From Actinoplanes lobatus (GTDB lineage: Bacteria; Actinomycetota; Actinomycetes; Mycobacteriales; Micromonosporaceae), in the NCBI RefSeq assembly GCF_014205215.1, contig NZ_JACHNC010000001.1, positions 811,001-875,000 of the forward strand: a stretch of 64,000 nucleotides of DNA, given 5' to 3'. The notes beneath the pieces were generated by a model. The model was not told the origin of the DNA and made no database searches. It worked only from the letters and a program-made list of their open reading frames with translations. Below are positions 9,205 through 17,770 of the stretch, piece by piece. Numbering within the stretch: position 1 is the first letter of the stretch; each line of letters opens with the position of its first letter. The translations under genes were made by a program, and so were the position numbers.

Positions 9205-11751
9205 TCACACCCTCCGCAACCTCCGGGGGCCGGTGTCCGGCCGGGCCCCCGGGTCACCGAACTCGACGGCCGCGTGCAGGACGGTCCAGCCGTCCGGGCG
9301 GGCCAGCACCGGGTTCAGGGTCAGCGACCGGACCCGCGGGTGCTCGTCGGCCAGCCGGCCCACCCGCAGCAGCAGGTCGATCAGGGCGGCCCGGTCCACC
9401 GGTGTGGAGCCACGGTAACCGTGCAGCAGCGGGGCCGCCCGGGGCTCGTCGACCAGCGCCTCCGCCGCGCGGTCGGTGAGCGGCGCGGCCCGCCAGGCCA
9501 GGTCGCCGAGCAGCTCACTCGCCACACCGCCGAGCCCGAAACCGATCACCGGGCCGAACGCCGGGTCCTCGACCATCTCGACGACGCAGGCGACGCCCGG
9601 CGGAACCATGGTCTGCACCAGCACGTCCGGACCGAAGTCCCCGGCCAGTTCGCGGTACGCCGCGCGTACCCCCTCCTCTCCGGCGAGGGTGAGGCGCACC
9701 GCGCCGAGGTCGATCCGATGGCGCAACGAACCGCCCGCCGCCTTGAGGGCGACCGGATAGCCCACCTCGGCCGCCGCGTCGACCGCCGCGTCCTCGTCGG
9801 TGACCTGCATCGCCGGCACCACCGGGATACCGTAGGCGGCGAGCAGCCCGGCCGGGTCCTCCGCGGTCTCGGCGGCCACCGGGTCCACGCCGGACAGCTC
9901 GGGCAGCACGCCCGGCGGGCGCCGCAGCCAGTCGGCGTAATCGGCCACCCGGGACAGCGCGCGGACCGCCTCCTCGACCGACGGATAGCCGGGCACCCGC
10001 GGCGGGGCCTGCCCGAAGACCATCGTCGCGACGGTCGGCTTCTCCCCCGCCAGGGCCACGCTCGCCAAGGCCGCCGCGAAATCGGCGTCCTCGTCGGCGT
10101 GCCGGCCGGGCACCGGCGGGGCGAAGACCACCAGCAGCGCGTCCACCCGGTCGTCGACGGCCGCGTCGGCCAGCGCGTCGGCGAGATCGTGCGCGCCGGC
10201 GTCCGGACCGGTGTCGTGCGGGTAACCGTCGGCCACCAGGAGACCGGCCGACCGGCAGGCGACCACGGCCAGTTCGGCGAGCGCCGACGAGTTGCCGACC
10301 ACGGCGACCCGGCGGCCGGTCGGCAGCGGCTGATGGGCCAGGATCATGCCGACGTCGAAGAGCTCCTGCACGGTGTCGACCCGGATGACGCCGGAGCGGG
10401 CGAACAGAGCGGTCACCGCGTGCGCGTCCGGGCCGGGCGTGTCGCCGGCCAGACCGGGCGGGCGGGTCGCCGACGCCACCGCCACCACCGGCTTGATCCG
10501 GCTCATCCGGCGGGCCAGGCGGGCGAACTTGCGCGGGTTGCCGAAGGTCTCCAGATAGAGCAGCACCACGTCGGTGCCGGGGTCGTCCTGCCAGTACTGG
10601 AGCAGGTCGTTGCCGGAGACGTCGGCACGGTTGCCGGCCGACACGAAGCTGGACAGGCCCAGACCCCGGCGGTCGGCCTCGGCCAGCAGCGCCACACCGA
10701 GCGCGCCGCTCTGGCTGAAGAAGCCGACCCGGCCGGCGATCGGCAGGCGTGGGGAGAGGGTGGCGTTCAGGCGTACCCCGGGGTCGGTGTTGGCGATCCC
10801 GAAGCTGCTCGGGCCCACCACGCGCAACCCCGCGGCCCGCGCGGCCTCGATCAGGCCGCGCTGCTGGGCGCCGCCCTCCGGGCCGGTCTCGGCGAAGCCG
10901 GCCGAGACCACCACCGCGCCGCCCGCTCCGGCGCGGGCCGCGTCGCGCCCGGCCTCGGCGACCCGGTCCGCGGGCACGGCGATCAGGGCCAGGTCGATCG
11001 GGACACCGGCTTCCGAGGCCATCCGGTACGCGGTGAGCCCGGCCACCCGTTCGGCGGACGGATGCACCGGGACGATCGCGCCGGTGTAGCCGCCGTCACG
11101 CAGGTTGCCCAGGATGTGCGCGCCGATCCCGTGACCGGTGGCGCTGGCGCCGTAGACGGCGATGCCCCGGGGCGCCAGCAGCCGGGCGATCGACCGGGCC
11201 TCGGTGACGTGCTCGCGGGACTCCTGCACCTCACGGGACTTCTCGGTGGGCTCGATCGGGAAGCCCAGGTGCACCACCCCGTCGGCGTAGCGGCGCTGCA
11301 CCTGGTAGCCGGTGTCGCCGAAGACCCGCAGCATGCCGCTGTTCTCCGGCAGCACCTCGGCCACGAACCGGGTGATGCCGTGCTCACGGGCGGCGTCGGC
11401 GAGATGCTCCAGCAGCACCGAGCCGATGCCCCGGCCCTGGAGCGCGTCCTCCACCACGAAGGCGACCTCGGCCTCCGGGGAGTCCGGGCCGAGCCGTTCG
11501 TACCGGCCGACCGCCGTGATCCGCCCGTCGGCGACGGTGACGAACGCCTCCCGGTCGCGGTGGTCGACGTTCACGAACCGGTGCAGGTCGCGTTCCGGGA
11601 TCCGGGGGTACGGCGAGAAGTAGCGGAGGTACCGGGTCCGGTCGCTCATCCGGGAGTGGAAGTCCACGATGGCCGGCGCGTCCTCCGGCCGGATCCGGCG
11701 CAGGTGCGCCGTGGTGCCGTCGGAGAGCAGGACGTCCGCACTGCGTTCCAC
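9205..11751 (-). CDS. GNAT acetyltransferase fused to a CoA-binding/NDP-forming acyl-CoA ligase module (Pat-type protein lysine acetyltransferase)
   Basis: 848 residues from the GTG at 11749-11751, two bases after the acuC stop. The N-terminal GNAT domain (about 5-160) has the acetyl-CoA loop LQGRGIGSVLLEHL. Then come the CoA-binding domain (IAVYGASATGHGIGAHILGN), the succinyl-CoA-ligase-like domain (FFSQSGALGVALL) and an ATP-grasp part (YGIPVVPAMQV, GYPVALKAAG, VLVQTMVPPGV). Proteins of this kind acetylate and switch off acetyl-CoA synthetase and other targets. In Salmonella Pat the GNAT is C-terminal; here it is N-terminal, as I recall for the Streptomyces-type enzyme. Overlap-range coupling with acuC supports a reversible acetylation switch. 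Confidence 0.85.
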   Translation of the reverse strand: MERSADVLLSDGTTAHLRRIRPEDAPAIVDFHSRMSDRTRYLRYFSPYPRIPERDLHRFVNVDHRDREAFVTVADGRITAVGRYERLGPDSPEAEVAFVVEDALQGRGIGSVLLEHLADAAREHGITRFVAEVLPENSGMLRVFGDTGYQVQRRYADGVVHLGFPIEPTEKSREVQESREHVTEARSIARLLAPRGIAVYGASATGHGIGAHILGNLRDGGYTGAIVPVHPSAERVAGLTAYRMASEAGVPIDLALIAVPADRVAEAGRDAARAGAGGAVVVSAGFAETGPEGGAQQRGLIEAARAAGLRVVGPSSFGIANTDPGVRLNATLSPRLPIAGRVGFFSQSGALGVALLAEADRRGLGLSSFVSAGNRADVSGNDLLQYWQDDPGTDVVLLYLETFGNPRKFARLARRMSRIKPVVAVASATRPPGLAGDTPGPDAHAVTALFARSGVIRVDTVQELFDVGMILAHQPLPTGRRVAVVGNSSALAELAVVACRSAGLLVADGYPHDTGPDAGAHDLADALADAAVDDRVDALLVVFAPPVPGRHADEDADFAAALASVALAGEKPTVATMVFGQAPPRVPGYPSVEEAVRALSRVADYADWLRRPPGVLPELSGVDPVAAETAEDPAGLLAAYGIPVVPAMQVTDEDAAVDAAAEVGYPVALKAAGGSLRHRIDLGAVRLTLAGEEGVRAAYRELAGDFGPDVLVQTMVPPGVACVVEMVEDPAFGPVIGFGLGGVASELLGDLAWRAAPLTDRAAEALVDEPRAAPLLHGYRGSTPVDRAALIDLLLRVGRLADEHPRVRSLTLNPVLARPDGWTVLHAAVEFGDPGARPDTGPRRLRRV

Positions 11752-11753
11752 CG

Positions 11754-12944
11754 TCAGTCCCGGGGATCGTGCGGGTCGAGGCCGTACAGCGGGAAGACCG
11801 CCGTCCGGGTGGCGAGGACGGCGCGGTCCACGGCGTCCTCGTTCGGGCCGGGCCAGCGTTCCACCGGCGGCTCGATCCCGTCGGTCATCGTCTCCGGGAC
11901 GGTGGTCCCCGGCCGGCGCGACCCGGCCAGCGCACGCCACGGCTGCGGGATCCGGGTCTCCGGGGGCAGCGGGTCGCCGGTGACCACGGCGAGCAGGTGC
12001 GCCCAGGCCCGGGGCACCACCTCGACCAGCGCGTAGCCCCCGCCGCCGGTGGCCACCCAGCGGCCGTCGCAGACCTCGTCGGCCAGGGCCCGCATGGCGA
12101 TGTACGCCGCGCGCTGGCCGTCCACCGACAGCCGCAGGTCGGCGAGCGGGTCGAGCCGGTGGGCGTCGGCGCCGCACTGGCTGACGATGATCTCCGGGGC
12201 GAAGGCGCGGACCACCGACGGGACGATCGCGTGGAAGGCCCGCAGCCAGCCGGCGTCGCCGGTGGACGGTGGCAGCGGCACGTTGACCGCGGTGCCCTCG
12301 GCGTTCGGCCCGCCGATCTCGTCGGCGAACCCGGTGCCGGGGAAGAGCGCCAGCGGGGTCTCGTGCAGGCTCACCGTGAGCACCCGCGGGTCGTCGTAGA
12401 AGACGGCCTGCACACCGTCACCGTGGTGCACGTCGACGTCGATGTACGCCACCCGCCGCGCCCCGTTCTCCAGCAGCCAGGCGATCGCCACCGCCGGGTC
12501 GTTGTAGACGCAGAAGCCGGCGGCCCGGGCCGGCATGGCGTGGTGCAGCCCACCGGCCACGTTGACGGCGCGGCGGGCCGTCCCGTGCCAGACGGCCTGC
12601 GCGGCGGCGAGGGTGGCGCCGCAGATCCGGGCGGAGGCCTCGTGCATGTCGTCGAAGACGGGGTTGTCCGGTGTGTTCAGCCCCCAGCCCGTGAAGAAGG
12701 GATCTATCGGGGCAAGGCGGACGGCGTCCAGATAGTCCGCACGGTGCACACGGGTGAGATCGAGATCACTGGCCTGTCCGGGAGTGATCATCTGAACTCC
12801 GGGGCGGTCCAGAACGCCCAGTTCACGGGCGAGTGCCATGGTGAGTTCCACCCGCACCGGATTGAGCGGGTGGTCGCCCATGTCATAGTCCAGCAGGGCA
12901 CTGTCCCAGACCACCGCCGCCACATCGTCCGCCATGACCGTCAT
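11754..12944 (-). CDS. acuC: AcuC-type histone deacetylase family protein
   Basis: 396 residues from the ATG at 12942-12944. It is a zinc-dependent class I/II-like deacetylase fold. The His-His pair (GGLHHAMP), zinc ligands in DVDVHHGDG, and the C-terminal GGGGYAL motif are all present. AcuC reactivates acetylated acetyl-CoA synthetase in Bacillus, and here it is followed after two bases by the acetyltransferase, so the writer and eraser are one operon. Acetoin deacetylation was the original name only. Other possible starts are 12935 (MADDV) and 12977; none has a strong Shine-Dalgarno. Confidence 0.9.
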   Translation of the reverse strand: MTVMADDVAAVVWDSALLDYDMGDHPLNPVRVELTMALARELGVLDRPGVQMITPGQASDLDLTRVHRADYLDAVRLAPIDPFFTGWGLNTPDNPVFDDMHEASARICGATLAAAQAVWHGTARRAVNVAGGLHHAMPARAAGFCVYNDPAVAIAWLLENGARRVAYIDVDVHHGDGVQAVFYDDPRVLTVSLHETPLALFPGTGFADEIGGPNAEGTAVNVPLPPSTGDAGWLRAFHAIVPSVVRAFAPEIIVSQCGADAHRLDPLADLRLSVDGQRAAYIAMRALADEVCDGRWVATGGGGYALVEVVPRAWAHLLAVVTGDPLPPETRIPQPWRALAGSRRPGTTVPETMTDGIEPPVERWPGPNEDAVDRAVLATRTAVFPLYGLDPHDPRD

Positions 12945-13062
12945 GCTGCCATGTGACACGGTCCCCCGGACGGGCACGACGTGCCGTTAGCACAGGTGTT
13001 CCGGCGTCGGGTAGGGTCGGACGGCACTTGTCCGGGGCGGAGGCCAACCCCCCGCAACGCGT

Positions 13063-13068
13063 TATTAT
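13063..13068 (+). promoter_or_regulatory. Candidate -10 element of ideR
   Basis: TATTAT lies 22 bases before the ideR GTG in otherwise GC-rich DNA and is the only AT-rich hexamer there. No matching -35 sits at the right distance. I see no iron-box palindrome. Confidence 0.3.
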
Positions 13069-13089
13069 CGCTGCTGGGAGGACCGCATC

Positions 13090-13773
13090 GTGAACGATCT
13101 CGTCGATACCACTGAGATGTACCTTCGCACCATCCTCGAGCTAGAGGAAGAGGGTGTGCCCGCACTTCGCGCCCGCATCGCCGAGCGCCTGCACCAAAGC
13201 GGTCCCACGGTCAGCCAGACCGTCGCCCGGATGGAACGGGACGGCCTGCTCACCGTCGAGGGCGACCGTCATCTCGTCCTGACCGAGCTGGGCCGCGCCA
13301 GCGCCGTCGCGGTGATGCGCAAGCACCGCCTCGCCGAGCTGCTGCTCGTCAACGTCATCGGCATGCCCTACGAGGAGGCCCACGAGGAGGCCTGCCGGTG
13401 GGAGCACGTGATGAGCGACGCCGTCGAGAAGCGGGTCTACGAGCTGCTCAACAAGCCGACCCGCTCGCCGTACGGTAACCCGATCCCCGGCCTCGAACAG
13501 CTCGGCGCCGTGGACGACGCCGCCGAGGCCCTCACCCGCGGCGAGCGCAACCTCGCCTTCCCGGGGCTGAGCGGCAGCGTCGAGATCCGCCGCATCTGCG
13601 AGAGCGTGCAGACCAACTCCGACGTGCTGCGCCAGCTGCACGCCGCCGGCATCAACCCGGGCACGACGGTGACCGTGGCACAGGAGCGCGACGGGGTGAC
13701 CATCGACCGCTCCGGCGACAAGATCCGGCTGCCGCGTGAGGTGGCGTCCCGGGTGTTCGTCGCCGCCGGCTAG
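13090..13773 (+). CDS. ideR: Iron-dependent repressor, DtxR/IdeR family
   Basis: 227 residues, matching IdeR/DtxR length. The order is an N-terminal winged HTH (VPALRARIAERLHQSGPTVSQ recognition region), the dimerisation/metal domain (MRKHRLAELLL, EEAHEEACRWEHVMSD with the Glu/Cys/His metal ligands, NPTRSPYGNPIPG-like segment), and a C-terminal SH3-like domain. With bound Fe2+ it represses siderophore and iron-uptake genes. GTG start with GGGAGGA upstream. Position downstream of sigB is the classic actinobacterial arrangement, although two genes are interposed here on the other strand. Its stop shares CTAG with the convergent lipoprotein gene. Confidence 0.95.
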   Translation: MNDLVDTTEMYLRTILELEEEGVPALRARIAERLHQSGPTVSQTVARMERDGLLTVEGDRHLVLTELGRASAVAVMRKHRLAELLLVNVIGMPYEEAHEEACRWEHVMSDAVEKRVYELLNKPTRSPYGNPIPGLEQLGAVDDAAEALTRGERNLAFPGLSGSVEIRRICESVQTNSDVLRQLHAAGINPGTTVTVAQERDGVTIDRSGDKIRLPREVASRVFVAAG

Positions 13774-14333
13774 CCGTTGGTGGTGCTCAGCGCCTTGGCG
13801 AGTTCGAGCAGCTTCGCGTTCATGTCCTTCACCTCGGCCGCCGGCGCGCCCTTGGCGAAGGTGAAGCGCAACGTCTGAAGCTGCTTGGCCTCGCTGAGCC
13901 AGCCGATCTCCACGATCGGCCCGTGGCCCGCGGCGGCCTTCGCGGTGAGCCGGTAACCGGCACGCCCCAGGCCGCTCAGCTTCGTCGCCTTCTCCGGCAT
14001 CCGCTCGCTCAGGAAGATGTCGGCGTTCGCCTTCGTGGTCTCCACCACCGAAAGCGTCAGATCCGGCCAGGCGGCCTCCAGCGTCTGCACCACACAGCTC
14101 GACGTGTCCTGCACCTGGTCCGAGGCGGCCACCGCGAAACGCACGCCGGTGGTCTGCTCGATGAGCCCGTAGTCCCACAGGATGCAGGCCCCACCGGCGG
14201 TCGCCGCGGGCTCCTCCACGATCTCCTCGGCCGGGGCCGACGGGGTGACCGCGCCGGCGGCGCCCTCACCGGCCTCGCAGCCCGCGGCGGCGAGCAGCAC
14301 CACGGCGCCGAGCAGAGCCAAACGCGTACGCAC
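13770..14333 (-). CDS. Secreted lipoprotein of unknown function
   Basis: 187 residues from the GTG at 14331-14333, 8 bases after AAGGA (a TTG at 14336 is also possible). A signal peptide ends in the lipobox LAAAGC, so the mature protein would be anchored to the outer face of the membrane. After a Pro/Glu linker there is one compact domain of about 140 residues with two cysteines (GACILWDYGL and SSCVVQT) that could form a disulfide. It resembles the small DUF3558-like lipoproteins of actinobacteria but I cannot assign it firmly. Confidence 0.75.
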   Translation of the reverse strand: MRTRLALLGAVVLLAAAGCEAGEGAAGAVTPSAPAEEIVEEPAATAGGACILWDYGLIEQTTGVRFAVAASDQVQDTSSCVVQTLEAAWPDLTLSVVETTKANADIFLSERMPEKATKLSGLGRAGYRLTAKAAAGHGPIVEIGWLSEAKQLQTLRFTFAKGAPAAEVKDMNAKLLELAKALSTTNG

Positions 14334-14405
14334 CAAGCGATCCTTCCGGGGGAACGAGCGGACACACCGTACTGGGCGGCCCGGTGGCAGCGGAAGAGCG
14401 TGCGA

Positions 14406-14636
14406 TCACGTGTCGGCCACATAGGGGCAGTGACGGCAGCCGCGGGTGCAGCAGGTGCCGCGCTTGGCCAGGAATCCGGCGGTCAGGACGAACAGGCCGG
14501 TGTCCGGGTCCGGATAGCCGGGCTGACCGCCGGCGAGGGCCGCGGCGTGGGCGGCCAGGATCTCCGGGCGGCGCGGATGGTCCGGTGCCAGCCGGCTGGG
14601 ATGAGGTTCGGTCAACGGACGCGGCGCCGGCTCCAC
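14406..14636 (-). CDS. DUF5522 family protein
   Basis: About 76 residues from the GTG at 14634-14636; a GTG at 14660 would add eight residues and overlap the inverted repeat at 14653-14671. The C-terminal signature TCCTRGCRHCPY has four cysteines and one histidine typical of DUF5522 and is probably a metal site. The upstream YPDPDTGLFVLTA segment is also conserved in the family. The function is unknown; many relatives are annotated as cysteine-rich small proteins. Confidence 0.8.
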   Translation of the reverse strand: MEPAPRPLTEPHPSRLAPDHPRRPEILAAHAAALAGGQPGYPDPDTGLFVLTAGFLAKRGTCCTRGCRHCPYVADT

Positions 14637-14652
14637 ACCCGGAACCCTATCG

Positions 14653-14683
14653 CTTGACACTTGCTGTCAAGTAGGGACAGGAT
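14653..14683 (+). promoter_or_regulatory. Promoter with inverted-repeat operator for the HTH-hydrolase pair
   Basis: CTTGACA-N5-TGTCAAG at 14653-14671 is a perfect 7-base inverted repeat. It contains a consensus -35 (TTGACA, 14654-14659). CAGGAT at 14678-14683 is an acceptable -10 after 18 bases. Transcription would then start near the GTG at 14690, giving a leaderless or nearly leaderless mRNA. The repeat covers the -35, as a repressor site would. Confidence 0.5.
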
Positions 14684-14689
14684 GGCCTC

Positions 14690-15148
14690 GTGGACCTCGC
14701 CGGGCAGCTGTTCCGCCTGCTGGACAACCGCCTGCTCGACCCGCTGGAGATCCTCCTGGAGGACGCCCGGCCGGGCGATGCGGTTCGTCCGCTCCTGCGG
14801 CACCGGGTGATCGAGTGGACCCGGGTCCTGGAGGGCGACGACGACGCGGCGGCCGTCCACGTGATCGCCCGGCTGATCGGCACGCTCTACCCCGACGATC
14901 ACGCCTTCCATCCACCGGCCGACTGGTGGCGCACCCCGCTCGGCCGCGTCGTGGCCCGCCGGGCCGGTCACCCGTTCGCGACCACGGTGTCCCTGTCCAC
15001 CGTCGGCGCGATGCTGGGCATCAGCCGGCAGGGTGTGCACGACCTGGTGCGCCGGGGCCGCCTGCCCCGCCATCCGGACGGCGGCGTGCCCGTCTCCGCC
15101 ATCCGCGACCGACTTCGCGACAACCCTCCCACCGAGGAGTCCTCATGA
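14690..15148 (+). CDS. HTH-domain DNA-binding protein
   Basis: 152 residues. The first 100 are a helical domain without a name I recognise. The C-terminal 45 residues hold an excisionase/MerR-like helix-turn-helix: STVGAMLGISRQGVHDLVRR followed by GRLPRHPDGGVPVSAIRDRL, the usual wing. GTG start at 14690. Its TGA overlaps the ATG of the hydrolase gene (ATGA), so the two are co-translated. It is the best candidate to bind the inverted repeat that overlaps its own promoter. Confidence 0.7.
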   Translation: MDLAGQLFRLLDNRLLDPLEILLEDARPGDAVRPLLRHRVIEWTRVLEGDDDAAAVHVIARLIGTLYPDDHAFHPPADWWRTPLGRVVARRAGHPFATTVSLSTVGAMLGISRQGVHDLVRRGRLPRHPDGGVPVSAIRDRLRDNPPTEESS

Positions 15149-16044
15149 TCAACGACCGCCTGATCGACGCCGGCGAGGTTCAGCTGGCCGTCCGCGACTT
15201 CGGCGGCGACCAGCCGCCGCTCCTGCTCCTGCACGGCGCCGGCGGCAACCTGGCGTACATGACCACGCTGGCCCGGGCGCTGCGCCCGCACCACCGGGTG
15301 GTCACCCTCGACCTGCGAGGGCACGGCCGCTCCGCCGACGGCTCATGGACGTGGGAGGCCGCGCTCGGCGACCTGGCCGCCGTCTGCGTCCAGCTGGAGC
15401 TGGAGCGGCCCGCGGTGGTCGGCCATTCGCTCGGCGGCATGCTGGCCGCGCTCTGGGGGCAGCGCCACCCGGAGTCCCCGGGCATCGTGAGCCTCGACGG
15501 CAACCCGCCGCCGACCACCCCCGGGCACCTGCCCGGCCTCGACCCGGAGAAGGCGACGGCCGAGCTGGCCCGGCTGCACGCGGTCTTCGACGCCATGCAG
15601 GCCGCCGCCGGCCAGGTGATCCCGGCCGACCAGCTGCCCGACCTGGTGGAGCGGCAGCAGATGGCGGCCCGCGACATGGGCGCCAACGAGAAGGTGTGGG
15701 TCGAGGGGTTCCGGCGCAACCTGGTCCACCAGCACGGCGACACCTCGATCCGCCCGTCGGCCGGGCTCACCGCCCAGCTGCGGACCGCGATGAACGAGCT
15801 GGACCTGACCCCGGTGTACGCGGCGACCACCTGCCCCGAGCTGGTCGTGCTGCCCACCCGCAACCTGCCCGAGCAGGAGCCCTTCGCCGAGCTGTACGAA
15901 GCCCACCGCCGGTTCCTGGTGGAGCAGGCGCGGGCCGTGCCCCACCTGCGTCACCTGTCACTGGCCGACGCATCGCACGCCATGGTGATCGAGCAGCCGA
16001 CCGCCCTGGCCGGGGTGATCACCGACTTCCTCGGCTCCCACTAG
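15145..16044 (+). CDS. Alpha/beta hydrolase
   Basis: 299 residues of alpha/beta-hydrolase fold. The oxyanion-hole segment LLLHGAGGN lies near residue 30, the nucleophile elbow GHSLGG (serine about 96) follows, and the C-terminal DASHAMVIEQP supplies the catalytic histidine. The acidic residue is probably in the VLPTRNLPEQE region. Substrate unknown. It overlaps the upstream HTH gene by four bases, suggesting that gene controls it. Its TAG shares a CTAG with the stop of the convergent SGNH hydrolase. Confidence 0.85.
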   Translation: MINDRLIDAGEVQLAVRDFGGDQPPLLLLHGAGGNLAYMTTLARALRPHHRVVTLDLRGHGRSADGSWTWEAALGDLAAVCVQLELERPAVVGHSLGGMLAALWGQRHPESPGIVSLDGNPPPTTPGHLPGLDPEKATAELARLHAVFDAMQAAAGQVIPADQLPDLVERQQMAARDMGANEKVWVEGFRRNLVHQHGDTSIRPSAGLTAQLRTAMNELDLTPVYAATTCPELVVLPTRNLPEQEPFAELYEAHRRFLVEQARAVPHLRHLSLADASHAMVIEQPTALAGVITDFLGSH

Positions 16045-16994
16045 ACACTGGACCAGTGGGCCACCTGGCGCTTCTTCGTCACGTAGCGGCCGGGCACCCA
16101 GGTCCTGGCCCGGCCACGGTGCTCGTAACGGCCGGGCTGCCACTCACGGAACGTCTCGGTGGTCCAGCGCCGGGTCTGCCAGCGCTCCACCGTGGTGGCG
16201 CCGCCGGCCGTGCTCACCTTTCGCAGGTACCACCAGCGGCAGTCGCGTACGGCCTGGTTCCGCGCGTGACACAGGTAGGCCTGCCGCGCCCGGAACGGGT
16301 CCCCGGCGGACCACAGCTCCGGGTACTGTGCGGCGCGCAGCGCCTGGTACCAGGTGTAGGACATCTTGCGGTAGCCGAACTCGTTCGGGTGGTGCCGGTC
16401 GTAGATGTCCAGCCCGGCCACCGTCGACTGGTCGACCAGGTGCACCATCGCGTCCTTCGCCGCCACCACACTCGGGATCAGCGCGTTGTAGGCCCGGTTG
16501 GCGGGCTCCTCGGACGCCACCGAGGTTCCGATGATCTTCGCAACGTAGATGTGCGCCCGGGGTGCGCCCAGGCGTACCCGATCGATGAGGCCGGAGAGTT
16601 TGCCGGCGACCGCGACCGGGTCCTCGGACCGGGTGATGTTGTTGGTGCCGGCGTGCAGCAGCACGACGTCCGGTGCGGACTCGGCGAGGCGCTGGTCGAC
16701 CTGGGCGGCGATCTGGTCGATCGTCCAGCCGCCGACACCCTCGTGGTCCCCGTCGCCCGCGGTGCCGTCGCGGTGCGAGCCGACGAAGTCCACCGCCAGA
16801 CCGGCGTCCCGCAGACGGCGCTGGAGGTCGATCCGGTAGCCATTCCTACCGGGCGAGCCGACCCCGACCGTGATGCTGTCACCGAGCGGCATGATCCGCA
16901 GCGGAGCCTGGGCCGCGGCCGGGGTCGACAACCCGGCGCCGACCAGTAGTCCGGCCAGCGGAGCCGCGAACGCGCCGAGCAGGGTACGCCTCAT
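16041..16994 (-). CDS. Secreted SGNH/GDSL hydrolase with Trp/Arg-rich tail
   Basis: 317 residues. The signal peptide (about 1-28) ends AAA-Q. The SGNH blocks are complete: block I GDSITVG (Ser), block II glycine in GGWTIDQI, block III GTNN (Asn), block V DIYDRHHPNEFGY (Asp/His). Such enzymes are secreted esterases or lipases acting on carbohydrate esters or lipids. The last 80 residues do not belong to the SGNH fold. They contain CRWWYLRK, VERWQTRRWTTETFREW and two PGRY units, suggesting a small wall- or carbohydrate-binding tail; that is inference. Confidence 0.85.
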   Translation of the reverse strand: MRRTLLGAFAAPLAGLLVGAGLSTPAAAQAPLRIMPLGDSITVGVGSPGRNGYRIDLQRRLRDAGLAVDFVGSHRDGTAGDGDHEGVGGWTIDQIAAQVDQRLAESAPDVVLLHAGTNNITRSEDPVAVAGKLSGLIDRVRLGAPRAHIYVAKIIGTSVASEEPANRAYNALIPSVVAAKDAMVHLVDQSTVAGLDIYDRHHPNEFGYRKMSYTWYQALRAAQYPELWSAGDPFRARQAYLCHARNQAVRDCRWWYLRKVSTAGGATTVERWQTRRWTTETFREWQPGRYEHRGRARTWVPGRYVTKKRQVAHWSSV

Positions 16995-17063
16995 CTGTGC
17001 CCGTCCTGGAGTGCCGATGTCTGCGACCTGGACATCGGTGGGCCCCGGCGGGGCGATGAGACA

Positions 17064-17612
17064 TCAGCGGGTGTTGCGCTCGGTTCGCAACCAGACGCCG
17101 AACTCCACCGCGGTACGCACCCCGTGCTCCAGCACCGCCGTGCAGATGTCGAAGCCGCTCACCTCGTCCGGGTACTCCGGGCGCTGATGCCACACGTTCT
17201 TGATCGCGAGGATCGCCTGCCGCTCCTCGTCGCTGAGCCGCCCGGCCAGCTCGCGGTGCCACTCGGCGCCGTCGGCGTGGTCGTCGTGCAGCCAGATCGA
17301 CAGATCGACACGCCACTCGCCCACGGTGAGGGTGACGTGGTGGCGCTCGTCCCGCGGCTTCCCGGTCGGTGACCGGTCGCCCCGCTCGTCGGTGTAGGTG
17401 AAACCGGTCAGCCCGGGGACGGCGACCACCCGCCCGAGCAGCGCGACGACGTCACCCGGGGCGAACTCCGGTCCCCCGGCCAGCATCACATCGAGGTCGC
17501 GCCACACCATGAGCCCTGAGACGTAGCTGCCGGTCGGCAGCAGCGGCCCCAGGGGCTCCAGCAGCGCGAGCACCGAACGCGCCTCCGCCTGCAGATCCTC
17601 GGGCCGGCCCAT
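17064..17612 (-). CDS. Nucleotidyltransferase-fold protein
   Basis: 182 residues from the ATG at 17610-17612, preceded by GGGAGGGAG. The N-terminal part has the polymerase-beta nucleotidyltransferase signature: PTGSYVSGLMVWRDLDVML (GS then DxD), with a further carboxylate in EWRVDLSIWL. This is the minimal three-strand catalytic core used by kanamycin nucleotidyltransferases, MNT toxins and similar proteins. The C-terminal half is helical (RLSDEERQAILAIKNVWH). No antitoxin partner is next to it, so a resistance-type or orphan enzyme is as likely as anything else. Confidence 0.7.
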   Translation of the reverse strand: MGRPEDLQAEARSVLALLEPLGPLLPTGSYVSGLMVWRDLDVMLAGGPEFAPGDVVALLGRVVAVPGLTGFTYTDERGDRSPTGKPRDERHHVTLTVGEWRVDLSIWLHDDHADGAEWHRELAGRLSDEERQAILAIKNVWHQRPEYPDEVSGFDICTAVLEHGVRTAVEFGVWLRTERNTR

Positions 17613-17715
17613 CCTGCTCTCCCTCCCATCCGAATGCCTCCATGACCCCCGTAGACGGACATTGTCGGATGTGGCCGATCGGCGGGTGGGTTCGGGGCGT
17701 GGCGAGCCCCTGAAG

Positions 17716-17758
17716 ACGGTGATGCCTCCCACCCGTACCGGGTGGGAGGCATCACCGT
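17716..17758 (-). terminator. Strong intrinsic terminator after nrdJ
   Basis: A perfect 20-base stem (17716-17735 with 17739-17758) closes on a 3-base loop, starting 12 bases after the nrdJ stop codon. It is the longest perfect hairpin I found in the window. Confidence 0.85.
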
Positions 17759-17770
17759 AGTGACTCCAGG

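Noticed and set aside
17064..17612. Nucleotidyltransferase as the toxin of an MNT-HEPN pair
   Set aside because: No HEPN gene is adjacent on the same strand; the neighbours are an SGNH hydrolase and nrdJ with its own terminator.
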